DNA from: Spirochaeta sp.
GTDB lineage: Bacteria > Spirochaetota > Spirochaetia > DSM-27196 > Alkalispirochaetaceae
Reading direction: 5' to 3'
Length of the DNA: 5,687 nucleotides
Assembly (NCBI GenBank): GCA_007117185.1
Contig: SKHA01000183.1
Span: 1-5,687, forward strand
The notes under the pieces are model-generated. The model searched no databases. It saw only the letters and a program-made list of their open reading frames with translations, and was not told the origin of the DNA. Below are positions 1 to 5,687 of the stretch, piece by piece. Within the stretch, counting starts at the first letter, position 1; each line of letters begins with the position of its first letter. Position numbers and translations under genes: made by a program.

Positions 1-69
1 ACCTTCCTGGAGGTGAACGTGGTGGTCCTCACCGTGTTTGGTATGAAGCATATCCGGAGTACCTCATGA
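1..69 (+). CDS. C-terminal end of an upstream Mrp-operon subunit (possibly MrpB), partial
   Basis: An open frame enters from the left edge in frame 1 and ends at TGA 67-69. Only 22 residues are visible: a short hydrophobic stretch (VNVVVLTVFGM) followed by a basic tail (KHIRSTS). Its stop overlaps the mrpC start as ATGA, a pattern typical of translationally coupled genes in one operon. In Mrp-type complexes, the subunit encoded before mrpC is usually MrpB or an MrpA/MrpB-like membrane protein, and a hydrophobic C-terminus fits that. The identity rests on position; the visible residues are too few to prove the family. That the frame is genuinely coding is likely, given the overlap and the ribosome binding site for the next gene lying inside it. 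Confidence 0.55.
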   Translation, partial: TFLEVNVVVLTVFGMKHIRSTS

Positions 70-377
70 CGCTGGTAATTCTCTTCGTGGGGCTGTACGG
101 ACTGATCGTGTGTGACAACCTGATCCGGAAGATCATGAGCCTCTCGGTGGTCCAGGGGATCGTGGTGATGTCCTTTCTGACCAGCGGGTACCGGGCCAAC
201 GCCGCCGCTCCCATCCTCAGCGTGCCCGAGTCGATATTTGTGGATCCTATCCCTCAGGCACTGATGCTCACGGCAATCGTCATCGGGGTGTGCTTCAACA
301 CCCTTGCGCTGGTGTTCGTGGTGAAATATCACCAGCACCACGGCACCATCGAGATATCGCAGATCCATGAACGATAG
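66..377 (+). CDS. mrpC: Mrp/Mnh-type Na+/H+ antiporter subunit C (NuoK-like)
   Basis: A 103-residue integral membrane protein, close to the usual 105-115 residues for MrpC/MnhC, the NuoK-related subunit of the multi-subunit Mrp cation/proton antiporter in the inner membrane. Three membrane segments are visible at about residues 1-18, 25-42 and 63-87. The hallmark DPIPQALMLTAIVI at residues 60-73 matches the DPLPQALILTAIVI block of Bacillus MrpC, preceded by the expected API stretch at 48-50. The C-terminus is short and polar. The start at 66 is supported by GGAG at 56-59 with a six-base spacer, and by the ATGA overlap with the gene before. Its last 11 bases overlap the start of mrpD. Family assignment is firm. 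Whether the complex moves Na+, K+ or something else cannot be read from this subunit. Confidence 0.9.
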   Translation: MTLVILFVGLYGLIVCDNLIRKIMSLSVVQGIVVMSFLTSGYRANAAAPILSVPESIFVDPIPQALMLTAIVIGVCFNTLALVFVVKYHQHHGTIEISQIHER

Positions 378-1899
378 CGCGCTGATTCGGGCTCTTCTGC
401 TCTTCTTTCCCGTCTTTCCCCTCATGGGAAACGTGGTGATCCTGGCGGTGAAGTACGCGCTGCGACGGGATATCTCCACGGCGGTGATCGTGGCGGTTGT
501 CCTGACCCAGCTGGCGGCGGGAGCAGCGCTGATCGCCGCGTTCGTCGACTATCAGGGGGTCTACGTCACCGCCATATCCGAGTGGGATTACTCGATCGTC
601 TTCGCCTTTGACGCCGGGAAGACCTACTTTCTGGCGGCGTATCTGACGCCGCTGCTCTTCACCCTCTTCCGGCTGCACCTCTTCTCGACACCCTACGTGC
701 GAATGGTCCTGCTGTTCTACATGGCCGGGTGCAGCGGCTTGCTGGTGACCGGAGACGTCTTCACCTTTTACGTGTTCTACGAGGTGATGATCATGGCGGC
801 GTACGTCCTGATCGGGATCAAAGGCAAGTACTACGCCTCGATCAAGTACATGATCATCGGCGCTTCAAGCTCGGCTCTCTTCCTGGGCGGGGTAATCCTG
901 CTGTACGCCTCAGGGTCCTATTTCGGATTCTCCTTCGTGGGTCAGGTGGCAACTCTCAGCGAACACAACATGCACCTGGTATTGCTGCTGTTCAGCACCG
1001 CCTTTTTCGTGAAGGGGGCGTTCTTTCCCGTCTCCAGCTGGGTCAGCACCTGCCACACTGCGACAAACTCGCTGATCTCGGCGTTTCTCTCGGCGTTCAC
1101 CATCTTCACCGGGATCTACGGCCTGTATTATCTGGTGCTCCAGCCGGCGGAACTGCTGGGTTTTACCGGAATCTTTGATTTTCTGCGGATCCTCTCGGTA
1201 ACCACAATGCTGCTGCCGGCGCTGTTTCTCTTCTTTGAACCCCATCTCAAACGGGTCATCGCCGGGACCACCGTCTTCACCATCGGCTTCATCGGACTGA
1301 TGCTCTCCTACAGGATGTACGATGTTGCGTTCGCCTACATCGTTGTACACGGGCTGTACAAGTGTCTGCTCTTCCTCCTGTACGACCACCTGGACTACGA
1401 CGAATCCCGGCAGGACGACCTGCGGGTAGCAGGAAGCTGGAGGGCGCTGGCCATATCGGGGCTGGGGGTGCTGTTTACCACCGGATTCTACCCCGCCCTC
1501 ACCTACGTTCTGAAATACCAGTTCGTGGGTGCCCACGGGGGGTACCGCCTGGTGGTATACGTGTCCATGTTCCTCGTCCTGGGAGCGTTTTTCAAGTTTC
1601 GCTACCAGGTGGTGAAGAAAAAAGAGAACCCCCTGTTCTACCTCACCTTCCTGACCGTCTTCGGGGTCTACTACCTGACCTTCCCCTACGTACTGCGATG
1701 GCCTGGCATTTCCGTTCTGACGGATCTGGCGATACTGGCTGGCGCAGTGTTCCTGGCCCGTCCCCTTTATTACCGGCTTTCGCGGCTGTCCCGGCTGGAC
1801 ACGCGATTCGTCTTCCGCAACCTGAATTACGAGCTGCTGTATATCGTACTGCTCTTCTTCGCTGAGATGGTATTTCTGCAGATGGTGGTGTTCGGGTAG
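367..1899 (+). CDS. mrpD: Mrp/Mnh-type Na+/H+ antiporter subunit D (NuoL/M/N-like)
   Basis: A 510-residue polytopic membrane protein in the size range of MrpD/MnhD, one of the two NuoL/M/N-like proton-channel subunits of the Mrp antiporter. Key charged residues of the family are present: Glu139 in FYE (the helix-5 glutamate), Lys216 in VKGAFFP followed by His230 (helix 7-8 region), Lys332 in HGLYKCLLF and Lys383 in the late helix TYVLKY. The surroundings are divergent: the usual AYSS after LKR is AGTT (299-302), and the usual G-I/L-P-P of a late helix is GFYP (373-376). The ATG at 367 lies inside mrpC with no good ribosome binding site, so translation probably depends on coupling to mrpC. It is the last Mrp gene: no mrpE/F/G follows. 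A related NuoM-like subunit of a hydrogenase- or formate-linked complex is the main alternative; the preceding mrpC favours MrpD. Confidence 0.85.
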   Translation: MNDSALIRALLLFFPVFPLMGNVVILAVKYALRRDISTAVIVAVVLTQLAAGAALIAAFVDYQGVYVTAISEWDYSIVFAFDAGKTYFLAAYLTPLLFTLFRLHLFSTPYVRMVLLFYMAGCSGLLVTGDVFTFYVFYEVMIMAAYVLIGIKGKYYASIKYMIIGASSSALFLGGVILLYASGSYFGFSFVGQVATLSEHNMHLVLLLFSTAFFVKGAFFPVSSWVSTCHTATNSLISAFLSAFTIFTGIYGLYYLVLQPAELLGFTGIFDFLRILSVTTMLLPALFLFFEPHLKRVIAGTTVFTIGFIGLMLSYRMYDVAFAYIVVHGLYKCLLFLLYDHLDYDESRQDDLRVAGSWRALAISGLGVLFTTGFYPALTYVLKYQFVGAHGGYRLVVYVSMFLVLGAFFKFRYQVVKKKENPLFYLTFLTVFGVYYLTFPYVLRWPGISVLTDLAILAGAVFLARPLYYRLSRLSRLDTRFVFRNLNYELLYIVLLFFAEMVFLQMVVFG

Positions 1900-1945
1900 T
1901 CCATCCCGTTGTGCAGAAATGCACTCAATCCATATACTGACTGAT

Positions 1946-3814
1946 ATGAAGCGCGTATCCCTCAGGTGGAAGCTGATGGCCATCGGGGTGGTTGCTGTCG
2001 CCACTGTCGCTGTTCTGACTGTCGGCTATGCCGTTGTGGCCTTCCGGGCCGAGATTGGCCGGTTATACCTTCGCGACTACACCGAACGTATCCGGAACAT
2101 CGAGTTCGAGTATGACGACCTTCAGGCGCAGATCACCGGCGATTCCGCCGGGACCGACGCGGACACATCCGCAACCACCTCGCCAACACCCCGGGTGCCT
2201 GCAGGATCGGACGCGGGAGCGGTTGCCCGACGGGACGCGACAGCTGGTGAATGGGGTGGCAGCGGCTCTCGCCGGGACGTGCTGCTGCAGAGGCTGAACG
2301 AGCGCTTTGTGGCCGGACGCAGCCTGGAGGGACAGCTTTTCATATTCAATGGCCAACGGGACGTGATGGTCGGTTTTAACGACCAGACGTTCTCGACGCA
2401 GACGTTGATTCAGGAGGGCTTCGAATCCATCGCTGGCCGGGACAGCGGTGACGTTATGCTTTCGATCTCAGGAACCCGTTACTGGGTAGTGTACTCGTAT
2501 TACCCGCCCTGGGACTGGTATACCGGTTTTATCATGCCCCGATCGGTGCGCTATGCCGGTCTCACTGTCTTTACCCGCAACGTCATTCTTGCCGTCGCAG
2601 CGCTGACCCTTGGGCTCGTCCTGATATACCTGCGCTTTCTCTCGGTGACCCTCAAACCCTTTGCGGCAATACCAGTTGCCATGCAGAAGTTCCTTGAGGG
2701 TGACGTTAACCAGACCCTCACCGTCAGGGGAGACGACGAAATCGGGCGGATCTCTGCCGGGTTCAACGACTTTGTCTCGGGGCTCAGAGAGATGCTTGAA
2801 GTCATGCAGAGCGCCGCCGACGATAACGTCCGGGTTGAGCAGCAGCTTTCTGAACAGACCAACCGGTCCGGTCTGCGCATGACGTCTATCCGGGAGAGTG
2901 CCGCAACTCTCAATTCCGAGATGAACGGTCTCAACGGGCACATCGACGAGTCATCCCGGGGGATTCAGAAGATCGGTGACCAGGTCCGTGCACTGCATCA
3001 ATACATCGACGATCAGGTATCCGCTGTCGCCGAATCCACTGCCGCTATTGAAGAGATGTCCGCTTCACTTGACAGCGTCGCCGGCATTACCGAGATCAGG
3101 AAGCGTGGGGCGGAAGAACTGACCCAGCGGGCGGATGCGGGTGGCAGGCAGCTGCAACAGCTGCAGGAGTCGATTCAGGCTGTCTCGGCGAGCGTGGAGG
3201 ATATCTCGGGGTTTGTCGGGGTTATCCGGAATGTGGCCTCCCAGACAAACCTGTTGTCAATGAACGCCTCCATCGAGGCGGCCCACGCCGGAGACGCCGG
3301 GCGGGGTTTTGCGGTTGTGGCCGACGAGATCAGAAAACTTGCAACAGCAGCGGGAGAAAGCTCAAAGGAGATCACCCGGGTCATCAAAACGGTGGTAGAG
3401 CGCATTTCGGCGGTCAATCAGATCAGCGCGGATACCGGCGAGGTGTTCTCATCTATTGAGAAGGAAGTTCATTCGGTGAGTGACGCGCTGCAGGAGATCG
3501 CTTCGGCAACAAGCGAGCTTTCCGCCGGCAGCACCGAGATCCGGACGGCAATGTCCATGCTCAACGAAGTCTCCGTTCGAGTACAGCAGGGATCAGAGGA
3601 TTCCCTGAATGCAACCGAACTGATTTCCCGTGCCATGGCTACCGTCTTGGAGCTTTCCTCCAGGATCGTTTCGGAAATATCGGGGATCGATGAAAAGACG
3701 TCTCTCAGCGTTTCGGATCTCCAGCAGATCTCCCACACAGCGGAAACCCTCTCCAGCAGCGTGGCGGCGCTGCGGAACACGATGGAGCGCTTCCGGACTG
3801 CGTCGCCGCAGTAA
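1946..3814 (+). CDS. Methyl-accepting chemotaxis protein with periplasmic Cache-like sensor and HAMP domain
   Basis: A transmembrane chemoreceptor of about 622 residues that would signal to the CheA/CheW array. Counting from ATG 1946, membrane helix 1 is about residues 11-33 after a basic start (MKRVSLRWK). A periplasmic domain spans 34-205 and ends in a Cache-like WVVYSYYPPWDWY (180-192). Helix 2 is about 209-232, HAMP about 233-284 (with DDEIGRISAGFND), and the coiled-coil signalling region about 351-616. The conserved hairpin tip is at 433-466 (QTNLLSMN, then GRGFAVVADEIRKLA), and IEEMSAS (368-374) lies in a likely methylation helix. The last residues (TASPQ) do not form a CheR-binding pentapeptide. 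Residues 65-110 are a low-complexity Asp/Thr/Pro/Gly/Ala insert. Neither ATG 1946 nor the upstream in-frame ATG 1919 has a ribosome binding site. I prefer 1946 because it gives a standard basic N-terminus before helix 1; 1919 would add nine residues. The gene follows mrpD closely without a terminator. The ligand is unknown. Confidence 0.93.
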   Translation: MKRVSLRWKLMAIGVVAVATVAVLTVGYAVVAFRAEIGRLYLRDYTERIRNIEFEYDDLQAQITGDSAGTDADTSATTSPTPRVPAGSDAGAVARRDATAGEWGGSGSRRDVLLQRLNERFVAGRSLEGQLFIFNGQRDVMVGFNDQTFSTQTLIQEGFESIAGRDSGDVMLSISGTRYWVVYSYYPPWDWYTGFIMPRSVRYAGLTVFTRNVILAVAALTLGLVLIYLRFLSVTLKPFAAIPVAMQKFLEGDVNQTLTVRGDDEIGRISAGFNDFVSGLREMLEVMQSAADDNVRVEQQLSEQTNRSGLRMTSIRESAATLNSEMNGLNGHIDESSRGIQKIGDQVRALHQYIDDQVSAVAESTAAIEEMSASLDSVAGITEIRKRGAEELTQRADAGGRQLQQLQESIQAVSASVEDISGFVGVIRNVASQTNLLSMNASIEAAHAGDAGRGFAVVADEIRKLATAAGESSKEITRVIKTVVERISAVNQISADTGEVFSSIEKEVHSVSDALQEIASATSELSAGSTEIRTAMSMLNEVSVRVQQGSEDSLNATELISRAMATVLELSSRIVSEISGIDEKTSLSVSDLQQISHTAETLSSSVAALRNTMERFRTASPQ

Positions 3815-3918
3815 GGCCGCCGGCGCGGCTGGCAATGCATGCCACAGCCCCCACCGCGCCATCGGTGTGCACCCATTGAGCATGACATGGTCGAGAGGGT
3901 CGAGAATCGCCGTCGCTA

Positions 3919-3948
3919 TTGCTATTTTCTGACTTTTTTACATATCTC
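3919..3948 (+). promoter_or_regulatory. Candidate promoter for the small secreted protein gene
   Basis: An AT-rich patch in an otherwise GC-rich region contains TTGCTA (3919-3924) and, 18 bases later, TATCTC (3943-3948), a weak match to a sigma-70 type -35/-10 pair. Initiation would fall near 3955, leaving a leader of about 30 bases with the ribosome binding site. The hexamers are imperfect, so position and composition are the main support. Confidence 0.25.
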
Positions 3949-3972
3949 AACAAGACGGTTCTTTTCCCGCCT

Positions 3973-3980
3973 AAAGGAGG
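3973..3980 (+). promoter_or_regulatory. Strong Shine-Dalgarno site
   Basis: AAAGGAGG lies six bases upstream of ATG 3987. It is a near-perfect complement to the 16S rRNA tail and fixes the start of the small secreted protein. It is by far the best ribosome binding site in the window, suggesting high-level translation. Confidence 0.85.
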
Positions 3981-3986
3981 CACATT

Positions 3987-4316
3987 ATGAAGAAGTTTCT
4001 CGGGTTCCTGGTCGTTCTTTTCGTACTCGGTACGGCATCGGTAGCGGCACAGGACTACTATGTTGAGGTCACCAACAACACCGGCTACACCATTTTCTAT
4101 CTCTACGTGAGCCCGGAATACAGTAACGATTGGGAAGAGGATGTTCTGGGGAACATGGTCATTGTACCGGGAGACACCGTTCGCGTTGACCTGTACGATT
4201 ACGATACGTCAATTTTTGATATTCAGGCAGTCGACGAAGACGGCGACACCTATACGTTCTTCGGAATCAACGTCGCTCGTGAGGATCTTGTCATAAACCT
4301 GAGCGACCTGGACTAA
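3987..4316 (+). CDS. Small exported acidic protein of unknown function
   Basis: A 109-residue protein with a clear Sec-type signal peptide: MKK, a hydrophobic core at about residues 4-18, then VAA with cleavage likely after residue 21, leaving about 88 residues. There is no lipobox cysteine; in fact the protein has no cysteine. The mature part is very acidic: I count 20 Asp/Glu, two Arg and no Lys. It reads like a small beta-rich domain: YYVEVTNNTGYTIFYLYVSP (23-42), DWEEDVLG (48-55), a PGDTV turn (61-65), then VDEDGDTYT (82-90). I recognise this general pattern (NNTGYTI, SP, W, LG, PG, VDEDGD) as recurring in small hypothetical exported proteins of spirochaetes, but know no established function. 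The Asp-rich DEDGD could bind a cation; that is inference. The gene has its own likely promoter, an ideal ribosome binding site and a terminator, so it is probably a single-gene unit. Confidence 0.85.
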   Translation: MKKFLGFLVVLFVLGTASVAAQDYYVEVTNNTGYTIFYLYVSPEYSNDWEEDVLGNMVIVPGDTVRVDLYDYDTSIFDIQAVDEDGDTYTFFGINVAREDLVINLSDLD

Positions 4317-4337
4317 CCGTCCATCTTCGTCTCTTGC

Positions 4338-4365
4338 AGGCACCGGGAAACCGGTGCCTTTTTTT
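4338..4365 (+). terminator. Intrinsic terminator after the small secreted protein gene
   Basis: A perfect nine-base-pair stem (AGGCACCGG at 4338-4346, CCGGTGCCT at 4351-4359) closes a GAAA tetraloop of the stable GNRA class. It is followed by an unbroken T run to 4365. It sits 22 bases after the stop of the small secreted protein gene, and should stop transcription before the decayed sensor gene, which therefore needs its own promoter. Confidence 0.93.
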
Positions 4366-4410
4366 CGGTTCGCATATTTCGTTTCAACCCGAGTCGTGAT
4401 AGCATCTCCT

Positions 4411-5016
4411 ATGGTCGAAAAAGTGAGAACCATTCTTCTTGTGGAGGACGAGGCTATTATTGCGCTGTCCGAGCGGATTATGCTCGAGTGATACGGCTAC
4501 CACGTCATAGTGGCACCAACCGGCGAGGCCGCTCTGGCGATTGTCGCCACGGAAGAGGATGTCGAGCTCGTTCTGATGGACATCAACCTGGGGCCGGGAA
4601 TGGATGGAACCGAGACGGCGGTGGAAATACTGAAGGTACGTCCCGTTCCGGTGGTTTTTCTCTCGTCGCACACCGAGCGGGAAGTGGTAGAGAAGACCGA
4701 GGGGATCACATCTTACGGATACATCGTCAAGAACAGCGGCGAGACTGTATTGGTCGCCTCGGTGAAGATGGCGTTGCGGCTCCATCAGTCGCGAGTTGAA
4801 CTGGCCGCTTCTGAAGAGCGCTATCGCGCCCTCTTTGACAATCTTGCTGACGCTGTGTTTGTTACCGATGCCGATACCGGGGAGATCCTGGATGCAAACC
4901 CCCGGGCTGAAGAGCTGGCGGGGCGGGACCGCACGACCCTCCTCGGGATGCGCCAGTCCGAACTTCATCCCCCGTACTGCCACAATGTGACGGACACTGA
5001 TGGAAAACAGCGCTGA
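4411..5016 (+). pseudogene. Decayed response-regulator receiver plus PAS sensor gene, 5' part
   Basis: Read through one stop, this frame encodes a response-regulator receiver (about residues 5-122) and the start of a PAS domain (from about 134, EERYRALFDNLADAVFVTD). Receiver active-site residues are all present: Glu12-Asp13, phospho-acceptor Asp57 (LMDINLG), Ser85 (FLSSH) and Lys107 (YIVKN). An in-frame TGA at 4489-4491 interrupts it after 26 codons, at the end of the first receiver helix (MLE-stop-YGYHV), where one base change from CGA, AGA or GGA would explain it. Restart at GTG 4510 would lack the acidic pair and first strand, so would not give a working receiver. The PAS domain stops early, after SELHPP (about 4972), and the frame ends at 5014-5016. 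The continuation is found in frame 2 (next entry). No good ribosome binding site precedes ATG 4411. Intact relatives would be receiver-PAS sensors, often ending in a histidine kinase. Confidence 0.8.
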
Positions 5017-5687
5017 TGGGATCAAGTTGATTGATCGTGACGGGACAATTCTCAACGCCAACCGTGCAGCCTGGGAGACCCTTGGCTACTCCCGGGAAGA
5101 GCTTCTGGGGTTGACCATTGCAGATCTTGACCCCGCCTGGTCGCGAGAGCGCTTCCAGGCGTTCTGGGACACACAGACCACGCTTCGGCCCGTTTTTGTT
5201 CAAACCCACCACCGCCACCGCGAGGGTCCCCTCGTACCGATGGAAGTTACCGCTATTCCCTGTGATTTGGACGACCAGCGGTTTGTCTTCGGGATCAGCA
5301 GGGATATTTCCCAGCGCCTTGCATGGGAAGAGGCCCTCAAACAGAGTGAAGAGCGTTTTCGGGGAATCGTGCATAATTCAAGTGCCGGGTACTTCCGTCT
5401 TGGTACGGATGGTTGTTACAAAGATGTCAACGAGGCGTGGCTTTCGATGCACGGTTACCGCGATCGGCAGGAGGTGCTGGGGATGCATTTTTCCTGCACC
5501 CAGAACCCAGCGGCTTTGGAAGATGCCCGGAGGATTGTCGATGCAGTACTCCGGGACGGCGAAAGCAGAAACGGGGAGTTTTCCCGACTTCTGAAGGACC
5601 AGTCCGTCGGATATCATCAGTATACCCTGGTTCCCGTCACGTTCGAGGATTCGGTAGTCGCGCTGGAAGGGTTTCTGATTGACATAA
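4991..5687 (+). pseudogene. Decayed PAS-domain sensor gene, 3' part, open to the window edge
   Basis: Frame 2 is open from just after TGA 4988-4990 to the right edge and encodes two PAS domains. The first begins RTLMENSADGIKLID and ends in the usual linker GISRDISQR (about 5291-5317). The second begins EERFRGIVHNSSAGYF (from about 5350) and reaches GFLIDI at the edge. RTLMENSADG is how such a PAS domain normally starts after an ESEERY linker, so the homology begins directly at 4991, next to a stop. This fits the downstream half of the gene starting at 4411, now out of frame. The first ATG is at 5000, with no ribosome binding site and already inside the PAS helix. Independent expression is thus doubtful. 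Further PAS and a histidine kinase domain probably lie beyond the window. If the downstream part is intact, an annotation pipeline may call it as a separate PAS-containing kinase from 5000. Confidence 0.7.

Larger units (their letters stand above)
3815..3986. other. Intergenic region between chemoreceptor and small secreted protein gene
   Basis: This 172-base gap has a GC-rich left half and an AT-rich right part (about 3916-3958). The left half contains only short five-base inverted repeats (GCCGC/GCGGC at 3816-3829, CACCG/CGGTG at 3852-3867), neither followed by a T run, so no intrinsic terminator for the chemoreceptor gene is evident. The right half plausibly holds the promoter of the next gene. 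No credible reading frame or RNA gene was seen on either strand. Confidence 0.6.

Noticed and set aside
910..2004. Long minus-strand open frame (364 codons) opposite mrpD
   Set aside because: It lies opposite a clear MrpD gene, its translation is rich in Gln, Glu, Gly and His with no recognisable domain, and it is explained by codon bias of the GC-rich + strand gene.
3816..3867. Short inverted repeats after the chemoreceptor gene as a terminator
   Set aside because: Stems are only five base pairs and no T run follows.
3839..4066. 75-codon open frame across the intergenic region and into the small secreted gene
   Set aside because: It has no ribosome binding site, overlaps the well-supported gene at 3987 in another frame, and its translation shows no domain or signal peptide.
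4489..4491. TGA as selenocysteine or a reassigned codon
   Set aside because: The site is at the end of a receiver helix, with no catalytic role for selenocysteine and no evident downstream hairpin, and TGA is a normal stop elsewhere in the window.
4969..4973. Run of five C as a phase-variation switch for the PAS gene
   Set aside because: Shifting frame at this run leads into the TGA at 4988-4990, so slippage here would not restore the reading frame, and five C is short for a hypermutable tract.
1..5687. CRISPR array, mobile element, tRNA/rRNA or defence-system genes
   Set aside because: No spaced direct repeats, transposase or integrase motifs, terminal inverted repeats, cloverleaf or nuclease/effector domains were seen on reading both strands.

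Overview
The window (GC-rich, roughly 55-60% by eye) looks like chromosomal DNA from a spirochaete, possibly a salt- or alkali-adapted one. This is an inference from three things. The chemoreceptor has a spirochaete-like signalling tip (TNLLSMNASIEAAHAG). The receiver-PAS gene has a wording (SSHTERE, GYIVKNSGE) that I associate with Spirochaeta-type sensor genes. There is also a small, very acidic secreted protein of a type I associate with the same group. No rRNA, tRNA or taxonomic marker is present to confirm this.

Layout, all genes on the + strand. (1) 1-1899 is the end of a multi-subunit cation/proton antiporter (Mrp/Mnh-type) operon: the last codons of an upstream subunit (perhaps MrpB), then mrpC and mrpD, joined by short overlaps that suggest translational coupling. 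No mrpE, F or G follows mrpD. (2) 1946-3814 encodes a complete methyl-accepting chemotaxis protein (MCP) with a periplasmic Cache-like sensor, HAMP domain and cytoplasmic signalling hairpin. It follows mrpD by a few dozen bases with no visible terminator, so it may be read from the same transcript. (3) 3987-4316 encodes a small exported, lysine-free, highly acidic protein with an ideal ribosome binding site. A strong intrinsic terminator at 4338-4365 closes this unit. (4) 4411-5687 holds a decayed gene: a response-regulator receiver followed by PAS domains. It is broken by an in-frame TGA at 4489-4491 and by a frame change with apparent loss of the end of the first PAS domain near 4971-4991. 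A second open frame carrying two further PAS domains continues off the right edge.

Functionally the window joins ion homeostasis (Mrp) and environmental sensing (chemoreceptor, PAS sensor). Any link between antiporter and chemoreceptor beyond adjacency is inference. I found no sign of a new defence system, mobile element, CRISPR array or RNA gene. The points most worth following are the decayed sensor, the acidic exported protein, the atypical ending of the Mrp operon and a disordered insert in the chemoreceptor's sensor domain.
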